From DAOTXN01 sp034435435 (GTDB taxonomy: Bacteria > Chloroflexota > Anaerolineae > S140-20), in contig DAOTXN010000029.1 of the NCBI GenBank assembly GCA_034435435.1, positions 1-32,519 on the forward strand: DNA of 32,519 nt, read 5' to 3'. Position 1 is the stretch's first letter; every line of letters begins with the position of its first letter. Below the pieces are notes generated by a model. That model ran no database searches and was not told the origin of the DNA. It saw only the letters and a program-made list of their open reading frames with translations. Of the stretch, positions 29,701 to 32,519 are shown piece after piece. The position numbers and the translations under genes are program-made.

Positions 29701-30912
29701 CGGGCCGAAGCAGAGATCGTCCGCTTGCAGCACCTGCTCCAAAACATCACTGACTCGATGCCCTCCACGCTGATCGCCCTGGACGCCACCGGGCGGGTAC
29801 TCACCTGGAATCCGGCGGCCGAAACGCTCACCGGCTACCCCATCGAGCAAATACGGGGGCAGAACGTGTGGCAAATTTGCCCCCCGCTGATCCGTTATCA
29901 GGCGCTTTTTGAGCAGGTGATCCGCAAGCGCCAGGTGGTGCAACAATCGCGTGAACAAGTCATCACCGCTGACGGCGCGGCTTATCGCGATGTGAGCGTC
30001 TTTCCACTGATGGCCAACGACATCGAAGGGGTGGTGCTGCGTATTGACGACGTGACGCGCCGCGTGCAAATGGAAGAAATGATGCTCCAGTCGGCCAAGA
30101 TGGCCAGCGTGGGAGGACTGGCGGCCGGCGTGGCCCACGAAATCAATAACCCCTTGGGGGCGATGCTGCAAGGCGCTCAAGTGCTCCAACTGGCGCTGGA
30201 TACACACCGCCCCCGCACGCGCGATCAATTGATGCGCATGGGTCTCGATCCTGACCGCCTGGACGATTATTTGCAGGAGCGCAGGTTGACCGATTACATA
30301 GAAGGCATCCGCAGCGCCGGCGCGCGTGCGGCCAAGATTGTCTCCGACCTGCTCAGTTTTTCACGTCAACGCTCATCCGAGTTGGCCCCGCACAACCTCA
30401 ATGCGCTGGTCGAGCAAACCCTGGCCCTGGCCGCCGCCGACTATGACCTGAAAAAGAAATATGATTTCAAGGACATTCACATCCTGCGCCAACTGGCCGA
30501 TGAATTGCCGCAAGTAGAGTGCGACGATCAACAGATCCAGCAAGTCATTCTCAATCTGGTGCGCAACGCCGGGCAGGCGATGTCCAGCGCGGACATGAAG
30601 CGATTGGGCTATCACCCCCAGTTGAATTTGCGTACATCTCTGCGGGAAAACTATATTCGCCTGGAAGTAGAAGACAACGGGCCAGGCATCTCGGAATTGG
30701 CGCAGGGACGGCTTTTCGAGCCGTTTTTTACCACAAAGGAGATGGGTGAGGGAACAGGGTTGGGATTGTGGCTGTGCTGGTCCATCGTGGTAGAGCGGCA
30801 CAAGGGGCGGATTTGGGCCGAGCCTGGTCCAGAGGGCGGGACGCGATTCGTGATCGAACTGCCGCTTGCTCAAGCGGCGCAACAAGAATACGTGGCAGGA
30901 GAACAAAAATAA
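26737..30912 (+). CDS. Large multi-sensor hybrid-input histidine kinase (PAS/GAF repeats)
   Basis: A 1391-residue sensor kinase. Order: six or so membrane helices (~40-190), GAF (~209-370), PAS (~383-497), PAS (~506-618), GAF (~633-792), GAF (~811-978), PAS (~1000-1110), HisKA with phospho-accepting H1134 (GVAHEINNPLGAM), and an ATPase with N box NLVRNAGQAM (~1273), G1 DNGPGIS (~1313) and G2 GTGLGLW (~1339). Between the H box and ATPase there is an extra ~40-residue helical segment. There is no receiver domain, so its partner regulator must be elsewhere. I chose the ATG at 26737 because GAGGAG stands seven bases before it; the frame is open to 26686, at the -10 box. The six internal sensor domains suggest integration of several cytosolic ligands or redox signals. 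Confidence 0.95.
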   Translation: MSRQLKEFLHPPIFPDEDQNRVARTLYTILLIFLVAAALVIVAGLLARDGNTVTALAVGGSAVLGILRLAQQRRIQLAGFLVLLVLLIMMVFLQGVGRGIHDISIMIYPVVIIVASLLLSRRAFSVITLLTILTAWGIIVAEVNGLIFNELTRFTNYYDLVTTSIILAITAVSVRLLSDNLLHSIAQARQNASALAESNQQLRKALRAYRTLSDCNQAVVRATEEAALLQEVCRIIVQNGGYCQAWVGLAASDQTEQIKPAAQAGYDLGQLEALHLTWVELQSEPHPTAEAIRRGTPYIVQNVFTDPDYVAWRPEATQRGYAGLIALPLRTNGHTWGALTIYTVEPDVFDADEVSLLQELAGDLAYGVMALRTRAELRENEQRYRALFERTNDAVFIISLDAVHLAVNQQAADLLGYSVDEMVGMPTQQVIAPYEYPDSQGKLAAILAGESLPVYEQVFRHKDGRDVPAEINAALVYDAVGNPSHIQSIVRDITERKRAEEALRESEERFRSIFENAVMGLYRSTPDGRLLMANPALVRMLGYSSFEELAQLNLEKNGYAPDFARSVFRQRTESEGQVIGFESGWRKRDGSTLFIRENARAIRDDAGNTLYYEGTVEDVTERVRAEEAERRRLEQLEALYQVLQDLTLLQDLDALLHQIVGRALRLLGRQSGGISLYRPECQKLEWVVNVGKELAPIGFALERGEGIGGQVWATSQPLIVNDYQAWSGKSPQRSDLDAAVVAVPIQWSERFLGVLIVADHTAHPFDAQDAALLSQFATQAAIAIHNAELYAQAQQEIADRKQAEESLEQRHRQLTILYQAATAINSDLALSTVLRTVAEQMTQALNTDGCALSLWRREHDQIEMVVDYSIVRPNETMPSGTIYDLNKYPTTRQMLESGRPVLIQHDDPTLDAAQQALVNEWRALTLLMLPLVVRDQVVGLVELVNEVARHDYTAEDMRLAESLAAQACAAVENARLYDQARQEIAERKRAEAEIVRLQHLLQNITDSMPSTLIALDATGRVLTWNPAAETLTGYPIEQIRGQNVWQICPPLIRYQALFEQVIRKRQVVQQSREQVITADGAAYRDVSVFPLMANDIEGVVLRIDDVTRRVQMEEMMLQSAKMASVGGLAAGVAHEINNPLGAMLQGAQVLQLALDTHRPRTRDQLMRMGLDPDRLDDYLQERRLTDYIEGIRSAGARAAKIVSDLLSFSRQRSSELAPHNLNALVEQTLALAAADYDLKKKYDFKDIHILRQLADELPQVECDDQQIQQVILNLVRNAGQAMSSADMKRLGYHPQLNLRTSLRENYIRLEVEDNGPGISELAQGRLFEPFFTTKEMGEGTGLGLWLCWSIVVERHKGRIWAEPGPEGGTRFVIELPLAQAAQQEYVAGEQK

Positions 30913-32366
30913 TACGGCGAGAAATCAAAGCTCTGAAAGGCCGGCTATACAAACTGTGGCTCAGACTGACCTTGCCGCACGCCGCCGGTGAGCGCGTGGA
31001 GCAGCGGAAATACATGACCCGGGTGATCCTGGTCATGATGGGATGCGCGCTGTCCGTGTTTACCATCATTATCGTGATTGGCTGTAGCCTGGCGATATTT
31101 CCATGGTACGCCGTGACCAGAATGGCTTCCTTGCTCTTGCCCGTAGTCGTCGGCGGTTGGTTGGCGTCCCGGGGACGCTGGCAGTGGGCGGGTTATATCC
31201 CCCCCGCACTGTTCTTCTTTCAGGGGGTTTACAGCACCTACCTTTTCGGCCCGGTGACGTTGGGGGGACTGTTTTTCGTGGTGGCGATCACCTTGACCGC
31301 TATGTTGCAAGGCCCCCACGCACAGTGGCGCATGGTCGTGCTTTGCATAGCAGGTCACTTGGCGGCCAGTTGGTTCTACGGCGAGCGAGCTCTTGACCTA
31401 TTAGCGACATCCGCCACCATGGTGAGCGGTTTATTCTTCGGTATTGCACTCCTGCAGTGGTTCTCAACCACACTGCTGGAACAAGCCCTCACACAGGCCC
31501 AGGCCTACAACAAGCGACTGAAGCAAGAGATCCGCGAGCGCCAGCAGATCGAAGAGGCGCTGCGTAAAAGCGAAGAGGCGTTGCGCCAACACACGACCGA
31601 TCTGGAGGCACGCAACGAAGAACTGGATGCCTTTGTGCACACGGTGGCCCACGACCTCAAGGGACCGCTGGGATACATGGTCGGCTTGGCCGAGGTGCTG
31701 GAACAAGAGTATACGGACTTTGCCCCTGAGGAGGTGGGCCGGCGCCTGCGCACTATTTCTCGGAGCGGGCGCAAGGCCAGCAATATCGTGGACGAGCTGC
31801 TGCTGCTGGCCGAGGCCCGCAAAATGGAGGTGGAAACCAAACCACTGGATATGGCCCGCATTGTGGCCGAGGCGTTGCAGAGACTGGAGGGTATGATAGA
31901 TGAATACCAGGCCAAAGTCATCTTGCCCCCTGCACAGGCATGGCCGGCGGTGTTGGGTTATGGACCTTGGGTAGAAGAAGTATGGATCAACTATCTCAGC
32001 AATGCTCTCAAGTACGGTGGACAACCGCCATGTGTAGAAATTGGGTTTTCGATTCCAGATTTCGAACTGGGGATTTCGGATTCATTGGCGCAGAAGCGTT
32101 CAGCTCAAATCGCCTTCTGGGTGCGCGACAACGGTCCAGGGCTCTCGCCAGAGCAACAAAAGCGATTGTTCATCTCATTCACCCAACTGGATCAGGTACG
32201 CGCCCAGGGGCATGGCCTGGGACTGTCTATCGTGCGGCGCATCGTGGATAAATTAAGTGGGCATGTGGGGGTGGAGAGTCAAGTCGGTGCAGGCAGCACC
32301 TTCTGGTTCACTTTGCCGGCCCTCGCCGGGCCTGCTGACTGTCCAATTCAGGAGAAACAAGTATGA
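30909..32366 (+). CDS. Membrane histidine kinase, possible ATA start
   Basis: About 485 residues. A basic amphipathic start (LYKLWLRLTLPHAAGERVEQRKY) precedes about six membrane helices, a coiled coil (QIEEALRKSEEALRQHTTDLEARNEELDAF, in parts) and a HisKA domain with H248 in VAHDLKGPLG. The ATPase domain follows, with N box NYLSNALKYGG, G1 RDNGPGLS and G2 GHGLGLSIVRRIVDKL. A repeat-derived insertion sits before G1. The start is unclear. The first ATG is at 31014, after residues that still look like family sequence. A strong AGGAG stands seven bases before ATA ATA at 30909-30914, overlapping the stop of the preceding kinase. A TTG at 30972 is the other option, without a ribosome site. The two kinases are translationally adjacent and may work together. 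Confidence 0.85.
   Translation: MIRREIKALKGRLYKLWLRLTLPHAAGERVEQRKYMTRVILVMMGCALSVFTIIIVIGCSLAIFPWYAVTRMASLLLPVVVGGWLASRGRWQWAGYIPPALFFFQGVYSTYLFGPVTLGGLFFVVAITLTAMLQGPHAQWRMVVLCIAGHLAASWFYGERALDLLATSATMVSGLFFGIALLQWFSTTLLEQALTQAQAYNKRLKQEIRERQQIEEALRKSEEALRQHTTDLEARNEELDAFVHTVAHDLKGPLGYMVGLAEVLEQEYTDFAPEEVGRRLRTISRSGRKASNIVDELLLLAEARKMEVETKPLDMARIVAEALQRLEGMIDEYQAKVILPPAQAWPAVLGYGPWVEEVWINYLSNALKYGGQPPCVEIGFSIPDFELGISDSLAQKRSAQIAFWVRDNGPGLSPEQQKRLFISFTQLDQVRAQGHGLGLSIVRRIVDKLSGHVGVESQVGAGSTFWFTLPALAGPADCPIQEKQV
32051..32083. repeat. Heptamer repeat array inside the second kinase's ATPase domain
   Basis: Consecutive sevens read GATTCCA, GATTTCG, AACTGGG, GATTTCG, GATTC. This resembles the short tandem heptamer repeats (STRR-like) known from cyanobacteria and other genomes. 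It adds about 19 residues (FSIPDFELGISDSLAQKRS region) between two beta strands without breaking the frame. Confidence 0.65.
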
Positions 32367-32399
32367 ATACTCTATCTATGGGTTGTAAAATTGAGACAC

Positions 32400-32428
32400 T
32401 TGTCACATACCCCCCCCGAAAGTACAAT
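32400..32428 (+). promoter_or_regulatory. Promoter for the gene leaving the window
   Basis: TTGTCA (32400-32405), a 17-base spacer and TACAAT (32423-32428). Transcription would start near 32436. The 10-mer GACACTTGTC (32395-32404) overlaps the -35 and recurs inverted at 32462-32471. Confidence 0.75.
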
Positions 32429-32466
32429 GAGGCGGAAGCCAACACGAAGAAAGGGAGGGCAGACAA

Positions 32467-32519
32467 GTGTCAAGCGCAACGATGCAGGATCGCCTGGCGG
32501 CCAAAACACCGGAAGCCGC
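32467..32519 (+). CDS. Unidentified protein, N-terminal fragment (cut by window edge)
   Basis: A GTG at 32467, seven bases after GGGAGGG and 31 bases after the predicted transcription start, opens a frame to the window edge: MSSATMQDRLAAKTPEA and one more residue. Too short to identify. Its own promoter suggests it is not merely the tail of the kinase operon. A second possible start, ATG at 32363 after AGGAG, overlaps the kinase stop, but its translation (many Lys, Arg, Cys) looks less natural. Confidence 0.5.
   Translation, partial: MSSATMQDRLAAKTPEA

Noticed and set aside
32363..32519. ATG overlapping the last kinase's stop as start of the next gene
   Set aside because: It has a good AGGAG, but the translation is Lys/Arg/Cys-rich and a separate promoter plus ribosome site favour the GTG at 32467.

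Overview
The window reads like a chromosomal segment of a moderately GC-rich bacterium, most probably a Chloroflexota (Anaerolineae/Caldilineae-like) lineage. This rests on the style of the proteins: a PPC-domain secreted protein with Pro/Thr linkers, an Ala-rich multi-hairpin membrane fusion protein, multi-PAS/GAF histidine kinases, a TtuA/TtuB tRNA thiolation pair, and palindromic repeats of the GACCTGCGAGGTTT and CTTCGCTCAGGG types. No rRNA, tRNA or CRISPR array was seen, so the phylum call is an inference.

Layout. (1) 1-800: the 5' end of a transposase leaving the window on the minus strand, with a hairpin over its start site, then a GNAT acetyltransferase and a terminator. (2) 805-3764, plus strand: a promoter and four genes on RNA modification and ribosome assembly (ttuB-like sulfur carrier, ttuA thiolase, yhhQ-type queuosine precursor transporter, era). 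(3) 3779-7036, minus strand: two paralogues sharing an unrecognised ~65-residue domain, one fused to pentapeptide repeats, then a NarL-type response regulator with its sensor kinase. (4) 7103-7621, plus: a VapB-like antitoxin followed by a VapC toxin gene with an internal deletion. (5) 7625-11237, minus: a MacA/MacB-like export operon with overlapping genes and a palindrome in its leader. (6) 11421-16672, plus: guaB, then two envelope proteins (a triple PPC-module protein and a membrane-anchored protein with DUF4352-like and possibly sortase-like parts). (7) 16676-24683, minus: the translation/transcription cluster nusA-ylxR-infB-rbfA-nrnA-truB-ribF, read from a strong promoter through a ~258-nt structured leader; rimP is not in its usual place before nusA. 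(8) 24753-26451: a UspA-like gene fragment, an unknown ORF in another frame, and a lone hypE. (9) 26549-32519: a small MITE-like element, a very large and a smaller histidine kinase, and the first codons of one more gene with its own promoter.

How the parts fit. Region 2 and region 7 are core RNA and translation functions (tRNA s2T54, queuosine supply, Era, IF-2, RbfA, TruB psi55, NusA). The rest is sensing, export and envelope. The most unusual signals are: a sulfur carrier whose terminal Gly-Gly is buried by a palindromic repeat that supplies a new stop codon; a NusA with two C-terminal domains resembling the RNA polymerase alpha-CTD; a structured nusA leader with a terminator-like hairpin right after the start of transcription; unusual start codons (CTG for rbfA, apparently ATA for the last kinase); small repeats inserted in frame into two signalling proteins; and a gutted VapC beside an intact antitoxin.
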